From: Sabethes cyaneus
Lineage: Eukaryota; Arthropoda; Insecta; Diptera; Culicidae
Assembly: GCF_943734655.1 (NCBI RefSeq)
Contig: NC_071355.1
Span: 77,823,449 to 77,887,448, forward strand
Length of the DNA stretch: 64,000 bases
Reading direction: 5' to 3'
Under the pieces are notes generated by a model. That model did no database searches. It saw nothing but the letters and a program-made list of their open reading frames with translations, and was not told the origin of the DNA. A program made the position numbers and the translations under genes. Shown here piece after piece: positions 23,233-34,560 of the stretch. Position 1 is the stretch's first letter, and each line of letters starts with the position of its first letter.

Positions 23233-23760
23233 TTGGGCAGCGGTTGTGTTCATCCTCCAACTGCGCGTTCCTCGTTGTCGTTATCGGCACTTCTGAGGTG
23301 AAGGGCTGTGCACGTTTATGATGGTTATATTGAAGAACCGGCGCTTGATTCTTAACCTGAACATTCGATTGACCACCACTTATTTAGTTCACCCGTTTTC
23401 GCATCTCACCCATCGCTATGAAAGCTCGCGCGTGTTTCGGCAGCTCTGGTAGTTGAGCCCTTCCAGCACACCTCCTGTGGTGCTCCGACTTCGAACGTGT
23501 GGCTCTTCAATACATCGAAGAGCACACGAGTGCTCCCTTGCAAGTTGAGAAAACGGCAATTCCAAGTCGCGGGTTTCCAATCAATCATGGGAATTGGATC
23601 GTTTTCATAAATGGGAAACAGCAGCCGATTTGTTCCTGAATTGTAAGTTCCTACTATCTCCAAAAACGACATTTTGTTAAGTTTTTGCCGGATAGTAGCC
23701 ACTTCCCGGTGGTTGGGAAAGTTTTCGTAGTTCTGATGCTCGATAGTTTCAGTTTCGTCC
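23233..23760 (-). pseudogene. RTE endonuclease remnant, part 2 (N-terminal)
   Basis: On the - strand the frame at 23702-23406 reads PATWNCRFLN, GSTRVLFDVLKS and PQEVCWKGS, the N-terminal signature of RTE endonucleases; the ALQE catalytic Glu region survives as PQEV. It joins part 1 across the younger + strand RTE. Confidence 0.8.
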
Positions 23761-24261
23761 AGCAGCTTTTTGATTTAATTTATCGAGAGCGATTTGCTTC
23801 TCTTCCAAGGGGACGTCGTCCTATTGCGGTTCCTTAAGAATTGTCGCAGTAGGCCTAGGTAGACAATCGAAACACAGTAGCTTCTACGGGATGGTACAAT
23901 CGTTGGCTGCAATCTTCACGGCGCAAATGGTTTGTAAACAGGTTCATTTAAAGAGTACTTACCTTGAATGTATGTTGGGACAGTACTTCCTGTCACCACA
24001 GTTGACCACAATCCGTAATGTTCATATTTTTGCTATTAGTCTTATCAAGGTTGTTGTTAAAAAGTCCGATAACAAGTTAAAATATGTTTTCCAAATTTTC
24101 TTTACAAAATAGCTGCATTCCATTTTAATATTCATATTTATGTCGAACTGAGTTTAAGCGCCTTAACCGCGATATTGTGATGTGTCTTATATGATAAACA
24201 TAGTTTTATCTAACCATACAAAACGTTTACTCAATCCAGTTACATCTTCTTGTTTTTACAG
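23761..24261 (+). other. Presumed intron upstream of the coiled-coil exons
   Basis: AT-rich sequence ending in the polypyrimidine tract and acceptor TTGTTTTTACAG at 24261. No exon was recognised within it. Confidence 0.5.
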
Positions 24262-25332
24262 ATGCGACAACTGCATGAGTCCGAACCATGTAGCGGAAAC
24301 GTCAGCAAAAGTTCAAGCCATAACAGCATCCAATCCGTCTGCGAAGAGCTGGAACGAAAGAACGATGCTGAAGCTGACCCGGTAGCACCGTCACATCAGT
24401 CCCGATGTTCTCCTTCTTCGGAATCGAGTCCCGCCGCTACCGCTGACAGCGGCAGCGGCCTTGGCAGTGGTGGACCACAACAAACAACGAATGATCACTA
24501 TGAAAGTGACAGTAGTAGCAGTTTAAGGTTAGCGTTAGGAACGACGACGTGTGGCGATGACCGGAATGGGTCTATGGTAATTCCCGAAATCATATGTTTA
24601 TTATTCAATTAAAATCATAAACCTTTTTTTCTTTCAGCCACACGAATCACGAACAATGGAAGCTCACAACGATGTACATGCTTCTGTTAGACTAATCCCT
24701 CGAAAGGAGGAACCCTTTGCTATCACAACCGAACCGACAGTCAACAGTGAGCTGAATGTAATCGAAAGGACGACAATGTCCACCACCGTTAGACAGCTGT
24801 CGACGGTTTCGGATGCCGACTCGGCCATATCGTCGGCACCGCCATCTCTAAGTCCACAAGCCACCGGTTGTCCAAACTCTCCGGAGGTGTGGCGTGCCCA
24901 TTCTCATCCAAACCAGCAGCAAGCAGCCCATCTGCAATCGCTGCGGGACCAAAGTCAACTCATCGAAATCAAGATGGAACTGGATCGGATGCAAGCCAAG
25001 TACGATCTCCTTAGTGCGGACTATGGTCGCGCCAAAACACAGATCGACGAACTCGAACGGGAGTTGATGGAGGTCAGTATCAGCGGGGTTGCATTGCACC
25101 CGTCCACGAGATCGACTCTCGCTTTTCTTTTCCCTTCGGGGCGTTGTTTATGTTCACGTGCTTTTGTCCGTTGTAGACGACGCAGGCATCGCGGGAAAGA
25201 GCGAAGTTTGCCGAACGTGTTGAGTACCTGGAACAGCGCGAGGAGAGTTTGCTGCGCGAGAGCCACGAACTGCGCGAACAGAATGAACTGCTCGAGTTTC
25301 GCATTATTGAGCTGGAGGAAAGTCACGATAAG
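24262..25332 (+). CDS. Internal exons of a coiled-coil protein gene
   Basis: Three exons join in phase 0: 24262-24576 (105 codons), 24638-25072 (145) and 25177-25332 (52). Each has an AG acceptor and GT donor (GTAATT, GTCAGT, GTAAGT); introns are 61 and 104 bp. Exon 1 encodes a Ser/Asp-rich, low-complexity region. Exon 2 begins similarly, then from about codon 200 becomes a heptad coiled coil (LQSLRDQSQLIEIKMELDRM...). Exon 3 is wholly coiled coil (RESHELREQNELLEFRIIEL). The family was not identified; it resembles cytoskeletal or centrosomal scaffold proteins, but that is only composition. The ATG at 24262 directly follows an acceptor, so it is probably not the start. The gene continues beyond 25332 and no further exon was found. 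Confidence 0.8.
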
Positions 25333-26475
25333 GTAAGTGGGGTCGAAGTGGTTTGAGTATCGGATGCAAGGTAAAACATTGTATGCAAGTTCACGTGCTG
25401 CGTTGCAAAGCAATGTGAACGCATGGTTTTTTATGCACTTATAGGAGGTTTGTCACTTACGTGCTGCAGTTGTATATGTTGGTGAATTTAATAAAGGTAT
25501 TTCGAAAAACAGATACAAAATGCCGAAAGGTTTAAAATTTAGTAAAAATCAGATTCTAATGGTTGGCTCGACACTTTCCAGATCAATTTTTAGATAGAAA
25601 AGACAAGATTACTAGATATGAAAAGGTTGATCAAATGTCAAATTTTCGTACTAGCCAATAAGGGATTTATCGTCAACCCTACGCTTGTAAAAAATAAAAT
25701 TTATACCTATTTTGGAATTTATTAACATACTTTGAAGGTACCTATTGATGATGTTGCTGTACCGTATTTTGAGGTAAATTGACTAAAGAAAAGAAAAGTA
25801 CACCAATAACCGGACGTTCACTGCATCTTAAACGTTTTGGATAGTTCTCTGTCTTATGTCAATAGTTATCAGAGCGATAATAATGAAAATGGATTATCAC
25901 CATCTAACTGATATTGGGCTTAAATTGCGATTTTTCATTTCAAGAATATCTGCGTTAAAAAGCACAAAATGTTAAATTCTGTTACCTACGTTTTCAAACG
26001 AGAGTACACTGCCGCTACTGGCATAACAGTCCCGTTTACATAAGAAAACGCGACTGTTATGCGAGTAACGGTAGTACAGTTTTGATTATATTCTACTGAT
26101 CTATCGATATAACTGGCCGAAGAGCACTTTTTCTCTGTGCACGGTTTACTATCAGGACATCAACTTGGTTAACATTTTCTAAAATGGGCGTGAACGAATT
26201 CCACTAGCGATATGTTTGAGTTCCCTTGTTCACTCGTTGACTCCAGTAATACGTCTAGTACAATACTTATCTCAATTTTTATTATCTTGATCTTAATTTT
26301 TATTAAGATCAAAATACACGACGATATTCAGTAAATATTATTCTATCAACTGGTATAAAAATCTTGCCTCGAATAAATATAGTTTCAATGTAATTCCTGA
26401 ATATTGTTCAGGCTACCGATTAATGGGCTGGAAATACCCTTCCGTACTCTATATGGTTTGATATAGTGTCCACTT
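25333..26475 (+). other. Presumed intron after the coiled-coil exons
   Basis: Begins with the strong donor GTAAGT and is AT-rich with no recognised exon. It includes a small fold-back at 26006-26080. If the next exon lies beyond this window, much of the repeat-rich right side could be intronic. Confidence 0.45.
26006..26080. repeat. Short imperfect fold-back sequence
   Basis: Left arm ACACTGCCGCTACTGGCATA and right arm, reverse-complemented, ACTGTACTACCGTTACTCGC, both continue into ATAACAGTC, giving about 30 bp arms with mismatches round a short loop. It may be a very small MITE. No flanking duplication is clear. Confidence 0.6.
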
Positions 26476-26659
26476 AGGATTGGGCAAAATTCCCGAAAGT
26501 ATCGATAATTGAATATCAATATCAAATCTCCCGCTTTATCGATACCCTCGAGATATCGTTCGTGAAGCATCGATATTAGATTTATCGATACTGTTTAAGG
26601 CGGCATTCTGGGATTAGAAAATGCTACACAAAAAAGGGATTCATAAAAATTAATCAATA

Positions 26660-27170
26660 AAAACAGCTCGCTTTGTACGGAAAACCGCACTCGTGCACCA
26701 CCTGCCACAGCTGTTCGCGCTCGACTGAATCGTATGCTGCCTAGGAATCCACAAAAATATGATGGGTTGTGCTCCCGATACATCTGGATGAGCTGCCGAT
26801 GAATAAAAATTTGATCGGTAGTAGCACGGGCCTCCATAAAGCCCACCTGGTACTAACCTACGAACTCTCCTGCCACCGGGGATAGACGACGCAACAAAAT
26901 CTGGGAGAGCACCCTGTTGGTGGCTTTGACCAGCGTTATGCTGCGGTAATTACAGCAATATATCCGAGATGGGACAAACCACAACCTCAATCCACTCGTC
27001 CGGCAGCCCTCTCCCAAACCCCTCAAACCATCCAGGGATGTGTCGTTGCTGGCGGTTCTTGGCAATTCCTGCAGAGTTCCACCGAGAGTTGCTCCTTTCC
27101 GGTTCTAGCTCTTCTCGATCTTTGTCCCATCCCTGTCATTCACCACTATTAAGGCGCGTAAAAAGCTGAA
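26660..27170 (-). pseudogene. RTE reverse transcriptase fragment
   Basis: The - strand has NYRSITLVKATNRVLSQILL and RRLSPVAGEFVG, then GFMEARATTDQIF, a damaged motif A region (FCGFLGSIRFSRART) and a truncated end. The order matches the window's RTE RTs. Several frameshifts; inserted inside the AGGATTGGGC element. Confidence 0.75.
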
Positions 27171-27621
27171 AAGTCTTTGTTAATGCAGTCAACGCCCAAT
27201 ACTACTCTCTGTGCTCTCTGGTCAGTTCTGAATTGCTGAAAATCGCGTATCGTATGCACTTACTGTTCAATAAGCGTTAAACATGTAAGTGACATTGTTC
27301 AAGGTTTTGCATAAGAGTCAATTCCAATAAAGTAAATTTGAGAATTAAGCTTAGTAGATACCTGAAGAAAACAGCGCCAGAAAAAATTCCTAAAATATTG
27401 CTTTCTTCAGCATTTCCCGGTCTAGTTTTAGCTTTTATTTTTTGAGCTGCATACCCAAGCAACCAAAAGTTCGAATATTACTTGACACGCGAACTCGAAA
27501 GTTCACAATTAGTTCAAATTCAGTTACGTGAACTTTCTTGCTGATTAGTAGTGCATATCAAGTATACGTGGAACTAAATGCTTTAAGAAGTGCTGTGAGT
27601 ACTTCATAAATACTTCAAAGC

Positions 27622-28038
27622 CAGTGTTGCCACATGTACAGATTTATCTGGAAAAGTACAGATTTTTTCGAATTTTTTGGTACAGATTCTGTACGGTACA
27701 GATTACAGATTTTTGCCAAAAAGTACAGATAGGTACAGATTTTTATGAGTGTTAAAAACTCATACTTTTTTCTCAGTGCTGTTTCTTGAAATCAATAGAG
27801 AAGCAATTCTTAGTATGAATTAAAACAAAACAAATCGTATTTATGTCTAAGTTTAGCAGAGATATGTTCAAACATCATAAAACAAATAAATGATTTGACT
27901 CGTGCATTTTTTAATGCTAGCAAACCAAATTTTTCTGTACAATAAATATTTTTAATGGTACAGATTTTTGGAAGAAAAAGTACAGATGAAAAGGATTTTT
28001 GCCCCTTCCAGTACAGATGAACACTGCAGGCAACACTG
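27622..28038. mobile_element. hAT-like MITE with perfect 8 bp target duplication
   Basis: Starts CAGTGTTGCC and ends GGCAACACTG, with TTCAAAGC on both sides (27614-27621, 28039-28046). The interior repeats GTACAGATTTTT-type words. CAG...CTG termini plus an 8 bp duplication are the hAT signature. No coding capacity. Confidence 0.9.
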
Positions 28039-28684
28039 TTCAAAGCTATTAGGATGCTACATGAAGTTCTGAAGTGACTTTAGTTGCTTTTTTGTTTAAA
28101 TTTCTGGTGATCAAACCAGCAGAATCTAAAACTATTTGAGATAATTTATTTTTATTTTATTCGAATAAATATAATCCTCGCACATTTCTAAATACAAATA
28201 TAAATTAGAATGCAATGCTCTTCATCATTGTGTTGTGTTGTGTAGCATATGCTGTCGGTATCTAACTACTAGTTAATTGCCTGGCTCCAAACTTTATGCA
28301 CAGAGAACAGATTAACAGGCTCGAAGGAAGTAATCGATTTTTTGTGTGTAAAATCTGTCGGTGGCGCCCTCCAGAAATAGTCTGCCGAACGCATCAAAAA
28401 ATATCCATGTACCTTTATCAATACTTCTTTGTGCTGAAGTTACATAGCAGCGATGGCAGCGACATCAAGATTTAGTTTGCCACTTACTGCTCGAGGGGTG
28501 CTCTATTGAAGGATTACTCGTAGATTACATAAAAACCTTTTACACACTTTTTATCGATTACCTGGTAGTCTGTTCTCTGTGCTTTATGTTCTATAATTAA
28601 CTCGCGCTGCATAAAGCTGCTGCAAGTTCTAAAACGAGCTTTTACTTAAGAACAACTCATTGGCAAAATTCACGTCGCTTGTAT

Positions 28685-28789
28685 ACGACAAAGGTGACGC
28701 AGTGGATCGGGGTAGGTTTACAACGCGGAACACCCAGGTTCAAACCCAACAGCAGGCAAATGCAACGAATATAGAAGTTAGGTAGAAGT
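28685..28789 (+). mobile_element. tRNA-derived SINE fragment
   Basis: An A-box-like GGTGACGCAGTGGATC (about 28693) precedes a B box GGTTCAAACCC (28737-28747). It lies immediately left of the MITE at 28791. Body and tail are not clear, so it may be truncated. Confidence 0.5.
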
Positions 28790-28790
28790 A

Positions 28791-29195
28791 CAGTGGACCC
28801 CCGCTCGTTTGAACGATTCCTCATGCAAACTAACGGGGTTAGTTTTTAATTTGAACAACTGGCAACTCTAAATATGCTGGAACTTGTGTGAACTGGTCGC
28901 CCTACTCTTTGTTATTGTTTTGGTGGTTTGATTCAGTTGGAAGTTGGAAGCAGCGAATATTTCATTCTCCGATCGGATTTCTATCATAATCGCTGGGAAA
29001 ACGCAATGTGAAACAGATTAAACACGCTAGATCAGTACAAACAAATCGCGTTTATGCGCATTGTCTGCATAAGCAAATGATGTCATGTTAAGCATGACGT
29101 TTGAACCATTTTTAATTTGCACGTCGTGCAAACCAACGGGGTGCAAATTAAAAAGTGTTCAGATTAAAAACGGCCAAACGAACGGGGGTCCACGG
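28791..29195. mobile_element. pogo/Tc1-type MITE with CAGTGGACCCCCG termini
   Basis: The left end CAGTGGACCCCCGCTCGTTTG and the right end, reverse-complemented, CCGTGGACCCCCGTTCGTTTG are imperfect inverted repeats, flanked by TA at 28789-28790 and 29196-29197. The inner sequence repeats motifs such as CCAACGGGG and TTTTTAATTTG. About 405 bp and non-coding. The CAGTGG terminus suggests a pogo/Tigger-like parent; that is inference. Confidence 0.85.
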
Positions 29196-29555
29196 TATAA
29201 AAATAGAACATAGAAGTGCTGCTAAATTTTAGTTTTTTCTTCGTTTTTGACAGTTTATTTCGAAGCTGCTTAGCGTTCTATGCAGCGATCCCAACACAGC
29301 TTGAAAGTTCGGTTAATTACTTAAAAGTGACGTTACTTAGCAAGTCATAGATTAATATACATAAAGCTGCTTAACCCTCGTTAGACATCATTATTCGAAC
29401 TTTTGGTTACTTGGGTATCCCGCTTTATCAAACAGTATCGGGATGAAATTATCGATTTAGCATAATATCGACGTCGTAAGTATCGATGAAATATATCGAA
29501 ATATCAGCCTTCTGGTATCGATATCGCGGGTATCGATACGGTATCGCCCAATCCT

Positions 29556-30565
29556 ACAGTGTCGACGAAGGTGATCGCTACTGAATTTGAGTTATAGTCG
29601 CGAGAAATGATGAGGTCGCTGCGACTAAATCGGGCCCATTTCTATACTGGTGCTTCTGTTTTTTTTTTAAATCCGACAGGTCGAACTAGCTAGCACAGGT
29701 ATTAAATGCTTTTCAAAAACAGATCAAAAGAGATTCCGATAGATAACATGTCGGTATTGCCTAGATACCGGCTCATTGAAGATAACTAGTTTTGCAGTGA
29801 CAACAGCTTGCTGCTGGCGCTAGTGTATCACTGAATCGGTCATATACACTAGCATCGTACATATATACTAGCACCAGAAGCAAGTGGTGTTACTAGGTAT
29901 GTTAACCAGATAGAAGAGTTTCAGGAGTAATGGCCTCACACATTGGTAGTAGTGTAACTAGAGCACCATATGCTGAAATTAAAACAAAATGCTGCAAGTG
30001 CTAGTGAATGAAAATTGATTCATATTTTCATATCAGAAGGGAATTTTTGTGTTCTTCCGTGATAAAAAGAAGTAGAATTGTTCTGTGATACCATATTCAC
30101 AGCTGTTTAGTTTCTGGAATAAGTAAACGTGATCATAATTGGGTGTCATCATCAAGAGCGGATACGCGTAAGCGATTGCTGCTGGTTTTTTCAGCCTAAT
30201 TACGTGCCAGTGGAAAAACAGTGGTTTTGATGTTTATTGAACAAAATTTAGCAAATTACTTACATTTTTACGAAAATAGTTATAACACATTAAAGGTTGT
30301 GAGTGCTTCATTTGTTTCAGTATTGTTATATAGCGGCAAAGTTTTTATTTGGGAAAGTGTAGCCAAAAAAGGTAATGTATGCCGAAATTAGTAGCGTGCT
30401 GGGAATACCCTCCCATACCCTAATTAAACTTTCTTGGGAGCATATAATAATTTTGCTGCATTCGCTACACGATGAACAGATTGTAGCGTGTGGACCTTTC
30501 TAGAGATTACGTATAAAGATATCAAATTGTCGCGCACTATCTCAAGCCCGTTTACTTTCGGGACG
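29556..30565. other. Intergenic or intronic AT-rich segment
   Basis: No coding region or terminal repeats recognised. Two near-identical phrases (CACTAGCATCGTACATATAT and a neighbouring TACACTAGCA) lie around 29840-29870. Confidence 0.4.
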
Positions 30566-30757
30566 TCATTATATGACTAGGTACAAGACATATATAGTAA
30601 TTTGCAACATGATGGAAATGGGAGAATCGCTTGTTTTGTAAATGAAAATATAGAAATTTCCATACGCGTTCTAAAACTTTCATTTTTTTCATGACACTTC
30701 CATTTTGTGAGTTTGAAATGACACCCCCCCCTTATTGCAAGACGTAGTTCTATGTCA
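30566..30757. mobile_element. Diverged right end of the ACGTAGGACTACGTC repeat family
   Basis: The block ACTTTCATTTTTTTCATGACAC, then AATGACACCCCC and AAGACGTAGTTCTATGTCAA parallels the right end of the copy at 49551-50619 at lower identity. It sits directly left of a second, closer copy, in the same orientation. Confidence 0.55.
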
Positions 30758-30768
30758 AAACTAAAAAA

Positions 30769-31209
30769 TCAGAGGGGTTGTGTACAAGACACGACCGCAT
30801 ATATAGGTGACGCAGGACTACGTAAGTCTCTTTGTAGTGATAGTGGCATGTATTCATGGTTGTAATCATTCAATTCTTCATGTATACATGCTATATGCAA
30901 CATATATACATGCTACATGCGTTGTATGTAACATTTATCAAAGTAGTAACATTGCATACGTTCAATTCTCAATCTTCCAACCAATCACGAAGCGAGAATT
31001 CTGGTACAACATATCCATACTTTTCTTCATTTGGGTCAACTCTTAGAAGATTTTCCGATCGATTGGTGTAAGAATATTGAAAATCGATTGGAAAACCGCT
31101 GAGCTATTTGCGCTCAAAACCTTTCATTTTTCGTGACGCTCGCATTTTTCGATTTTTTGGAATGACACCCTATCTCAAAACTTGCCGTAAGACGTAATCC
31201 TACGTCAAA
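30769..31209. mobile_element. Internally deleted copy of the ACGTAGGACTACGTC element
   Basis: Its left 204 bp and right about 237 bp match the longer copy at 49551-50619 almost base for base, and the 586 bp between are missing. The junction is at 30972 (CTCAA joined to TCTTCC). Subterminal GACGCAGGACTACGTAAG on the left and AAGACGTAATCCTACGTCAA on the right are inverted. No coding region. Confidence 0.8.
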
Positions 31210-32300
31210 AAGTATGTACAGATTAAATTTTATGTATCCATTGCCCCTGTATATATTATTGTTTAGTGAATGTTTTCTTCTGCAGTACTGTTTAGGAAAC
31301 TCAGGCATGGCAGAATAACCACTTTTCTCAGCTTTCAATAGTTCTCTTCTGGAGTTTTCAGAGAATTGATCAGCAGATGGATTTTTTTTTCTTCACTGAT
31401 GAATAAGAAAAGAACTGATTTAGCCCTTTCAAAACACATTTTGAGAGCGATGAATTATACGTGAAGTTTTTTAATCTATTTCTCAATCTGCCGATAGGCA
31501 GCAAGAGGTTGATTTTAGATTTATTTTGGGAATTTTGACAATACCTAATCAATAATCTTGGATTCATCCTGCTTTGAAATGTGTTTATGCATCTGGACTT
31601 TTGGAGGGTTTGAAATATTTCCGAGTCTAACAACTCTCCTACATTTCATTTACTGCTCCCATTAATGAAGATGAAGTAAAAATTCTTAAATCATTGTTCG
31701 CGGTTGACCTTTACCATTAACTTAATTATTTTACTAAAACTGCCGCCATAGAAACCGCGTTGTTAAACTAAATGTCATCTTTCGTTTTTTCAATCAAATT
31801 ACTCGCAATTTCCAAAATAGACTGATCAGGATCACTGATCTGGATAGGGTTTCCCGTTCTGCACCACCTATTTGCACAATCTAAATAAAATTGGGGTTTT
31901 TCTTCTGTGTGTAGAATTTTCATTGCATTGAAATTCTGGTGCTTTGGCAGACATTGTAATACATATTATTGTTCATTATAAGGCGCTTGTAAACTGCCTT
32001 AAATTGTACAGTCGTAGGATTGTTATTATTTCCTCCTCTAGAGCGAATGACAGAAAAGAAAATTACCAAATGATCCTGACTCATTCGGTAGCAAAAAAAA
32101 AAATAATTTGATAACTCGTCAAGTTTCTTCACATGCCACTTTATACATGTCACTGAAGCTTTGCATTGCGACCAAAAACCCACAAACCCTGTTTTGTTTA
32201 TGGTATCTGTGATCGGCCTCCTATGAAATTCGCCTTGCATTTCATGTTCCATTTCTAAATCACCAATATAGATAGGTAATATTGATTAAAATTTAGTTGT
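31210..32300. other. AT-rich segment with unassigned short frames
   Basis: Two - strand frames (31370-31633, 87 aa; 31920-32252, 110 aa) lack recognisable domains, splice context or repeats. No gene is claimed. Confidence 0.35.
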
Positions 32301-32305
32301 GATAC

Positions 32306-33420
32306 TTATCCTGGTGATATTGTCCATTGGGATTTCACCTGCATAACAATGTTCAGCCAACAAACTCGGTCTATGGTTATCCATCTCCGATTTCTCGAGA
32401 GTCTCGCACTGTCGAGATCTTGCTTCACTTGATCAAGCCAACTAGCACGCTGCGTACCTCTGCGTTTGGCACTAACCTCATTCGAGGCGAACGCCATTTT
32501 TGCGGGGTTGTTGTCCGGCATTCTCACAACAAATCTCGCCCATTGTACCCTTTCAGCTTTAGCAACTTTTTGAATACTGGGTTCGCCGAACAGTACGCCA
32601 AAGCTGGTCTTAATCACACGACGTTCAAAAACGACTAGTGTTTCCAAGCCCTCGTCAAGCATTGTCTACGTTTAATGCCCGTAGAGGACTTCCGGTCTTC
32701 TTATCGTTTTGTACATGATACATTTAGTACGCGAGTGAAGCCTACCAGTCCTTAGGGTCTTGTGGAGACCGTACTAAGCATTTTTGGACTTTCGGTAAGA
32801 ATACGTCTGAGCAGTTCTCTGAGGCAGTTGTTATCCGACGACGACGACGACGACCCGAGGTATACGGATTCGTTCACCACCTCGAACTCGTCCCTGTCGA
32901 CTACCACACTATTACTTATGCGCGTTCGATCGCGCTGGGTATCTCCTGCTTACTGGTACTTCGTTTTGGACGTATTCACCACTAATCCAAGCTTCACTGC
33001 TCTACGTTTTAGCTAAGTATAGTTCTCAGCAACCACCTGAAACGTTCTTTTGACAATATCTATGTCATCAGCGAAACAGATAAATTTGTTAAAGATCTTG
33101 CCCCGCGTGTTAAAACCCGCACATTTCATAATACCTTCTAGCACGATGTTGAGCATCAGGAGGCAGTCTTTGGCGCCCTGAAACCACCAAGAGGGAGTGA
33201 TCAGAATCGAAGTTTACATTATGCTTAGTTCTAGAACGTTGATGATATCCGAGAAGTGCCTTCCACCAATTACCAATCACCAATTAAAACGTGATCGATT
33301 TGCGAGTCGGTCTCTTGTCGGTCTGAAGATCACCATATGTACTGATTTGGAAGGCTGTGCCGGAAGTAAGTACTTTGAATGGTCATATTTACGACGGCGG
33401 CAAAGTCAATGAGTCGATGG
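32306..33420 (-). pseudogene. Degenerate RTE LINE: RT C-terminal part and pieces further 5'
   Basis: The frame at 32662-32306 reads VFERRVIKTSF, FGEPSIQKVAKAERVQWARF, VVRMPDNNPAKMAF and RASWLDQVKQDL, the C-terminal domain of RTE RT. Further right on the + strand the antisense of the DGDEFEVV region (about 32860-32905) and an endonuclease-like stretch (33180-33420) continue the element with large deletions. A GAC trinucleotide run lies at 32837-32853. Confidence 0.75.
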
Positions 33421-33645
33421 CTGTTATAGTTCGTAAGTGAGTGACTAGGACTTACAACTTGGCTGTCGTTCGTTTTGTTAACCACTACACCCCTTATAAA
33501 AAGTTCGTATTTATTATGATGGCAGTTATGCCTAAAAAATCACGTCTCGAAAACAATCACTCGCACCAAAATTATGTCGAAGGACGATAGAAAATTGATT
33601 TCTTAACATGAAAAAAATAATTTACCATTTTTTTTTAAATCACAG
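33421..33645. other. Unassigned segment
   Basis: AT-rich, no recognised feature. It lies directly left of the Tc1 transposase remnant and may include its 5' end. Confidence 0.3.
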
Positions 33646-34560
33646 AAACAACCTTGAAATCAAAATATGCCATCTTCGATATTTTTGAAGTACACAAGCA
33701 TATTTTGGGCAATCACTTCGAAAAGTCAAATGCTTCTTATAAATGGATCGGTATACAGCTCGGAATTGCATATTCGAACGTATCCCAAGTGAGTAAAACG
33801 TTCAAAGAGCGGCAGACTACCTAGGGATGGAAGGATGGTAGTGGTTGGAAATGTGGCACCGCAGATCCGAAAAAAGCAGGGGGCTGATATGACGTCACAT
33901 TTTTGTTGCTCGCATGAAAAAGGCGGCAAATGCAAAGCGATTTCACAAAACGAATTTAACTAACCATTTTCACAGTTTCATGTATTTCGCATCAATTGTC
34001 TGCCTGACATTGGCTATGTGATGCTAAAACCTTGGCTCCTAAAATCAAACTAAAACTAACAAAATTTAACAATTTATACATCCGACTCGGTTGTCAGCTT
34101 GAGCCCATCTATGAAGCTGTCAGCTTGGACCCGCTCTATGTTGGCTACGTTTTTTTTGTACAGGTTGGTATTGGAAGTGTCATTCCCGTGGAAAAAAGGC
34201 AAGATCAGCTAGTTAACCAATTTAAGCGCCAATCCAACATTTCGATTCAGAGTGTAGCAAAACCGGCGAAAGCTTTTATTTGTTTTGTGCTAAAAAACAG
34301 ACCCGTTCTGCATTACACGTGTAAAAAGTTGGGGAGGCACCGGGCCAAAGTGACACACAAAACACGTTGGCCAACACTCGCGCAAGGAAGCTGTAGAGGA
34401 AGTGGCTTACAAAATCATTCTGCATTGCAATGAAGGATGAAATCTACATCAAGGCCCACACCAGACAAATTGTGGGATCCGAGCTGGGATAAAGAGGAAC
34501 ATTATACAAACCTAAGAAACGTTACTTCAGTGAGCCTCGCTGTCATGCCTTGTCTTCCTT
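33646..34560 (+). pseudogene. Tc1-like transposase pseudogene (second copy)
   Basis: The + strand reads WIGIQLGIAYSNVSQVSKTF (first helix-turn-helix), and further on QFKRQSNISIQSVAKPAKAF (second helix-turn-helix). Then come TRARKL, a stop, and LTKSFCIAMKDEIYIKAHTR, the counterpart of the first catalytic Asp block MDDxxYVKADF. About 150 bp around 34000-34150 have no counterpart. Multiple frameshifts and stops are present. The 133-codon frame at 34032-34433 is only a piece of this relic. It belongs to the same family as 16660-17150. Confidence 0.8.

Larger units (their letters stand above)
27454..29415. mobile_element. Inverted-repeat element with CCCAAGYAACC termini, TA flanks
   Basis: The left end CCCAAGCAACCAAAAGTTCG and the right end, reverse-complemented, CCCAAGTAACCAAAAGTTCG are 20 bp inverted repeats with one difference, flanked by TA on both sides (27452-27453, 29416-29417). 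This fits a Tc1/mariner-type target. No transposase frame was seen. It carries later insertions at 27622-28038 and 28791-29195 and a SINE. Confidence 0.75.
26476..29555. mobile_element. Inverted-repeat element with AGGATTGGGC termini (outermost of a nest)
   Basis: The left end AGGATTGGGCAAAATTCCCG is mirrored by GTATCGCCCAATCCT at 29541-29555, and both subterminal regions are packed with TATCGATA words (26490-26590; 29440-29545). The inside now holds an RTE fragment and a second inverted-repeat element, so the original element was probably only a few hundred bases. No transposase belongs to it. The target duplication is unclear. Confidence 0.65.

Noticed and set aside
34032..34433. 133-codon frame as a host gene
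   Set aside because: Its second half aligns with the helix-turn-helix part of a Tc1-like transposase whose catalytic block follows in another frame.
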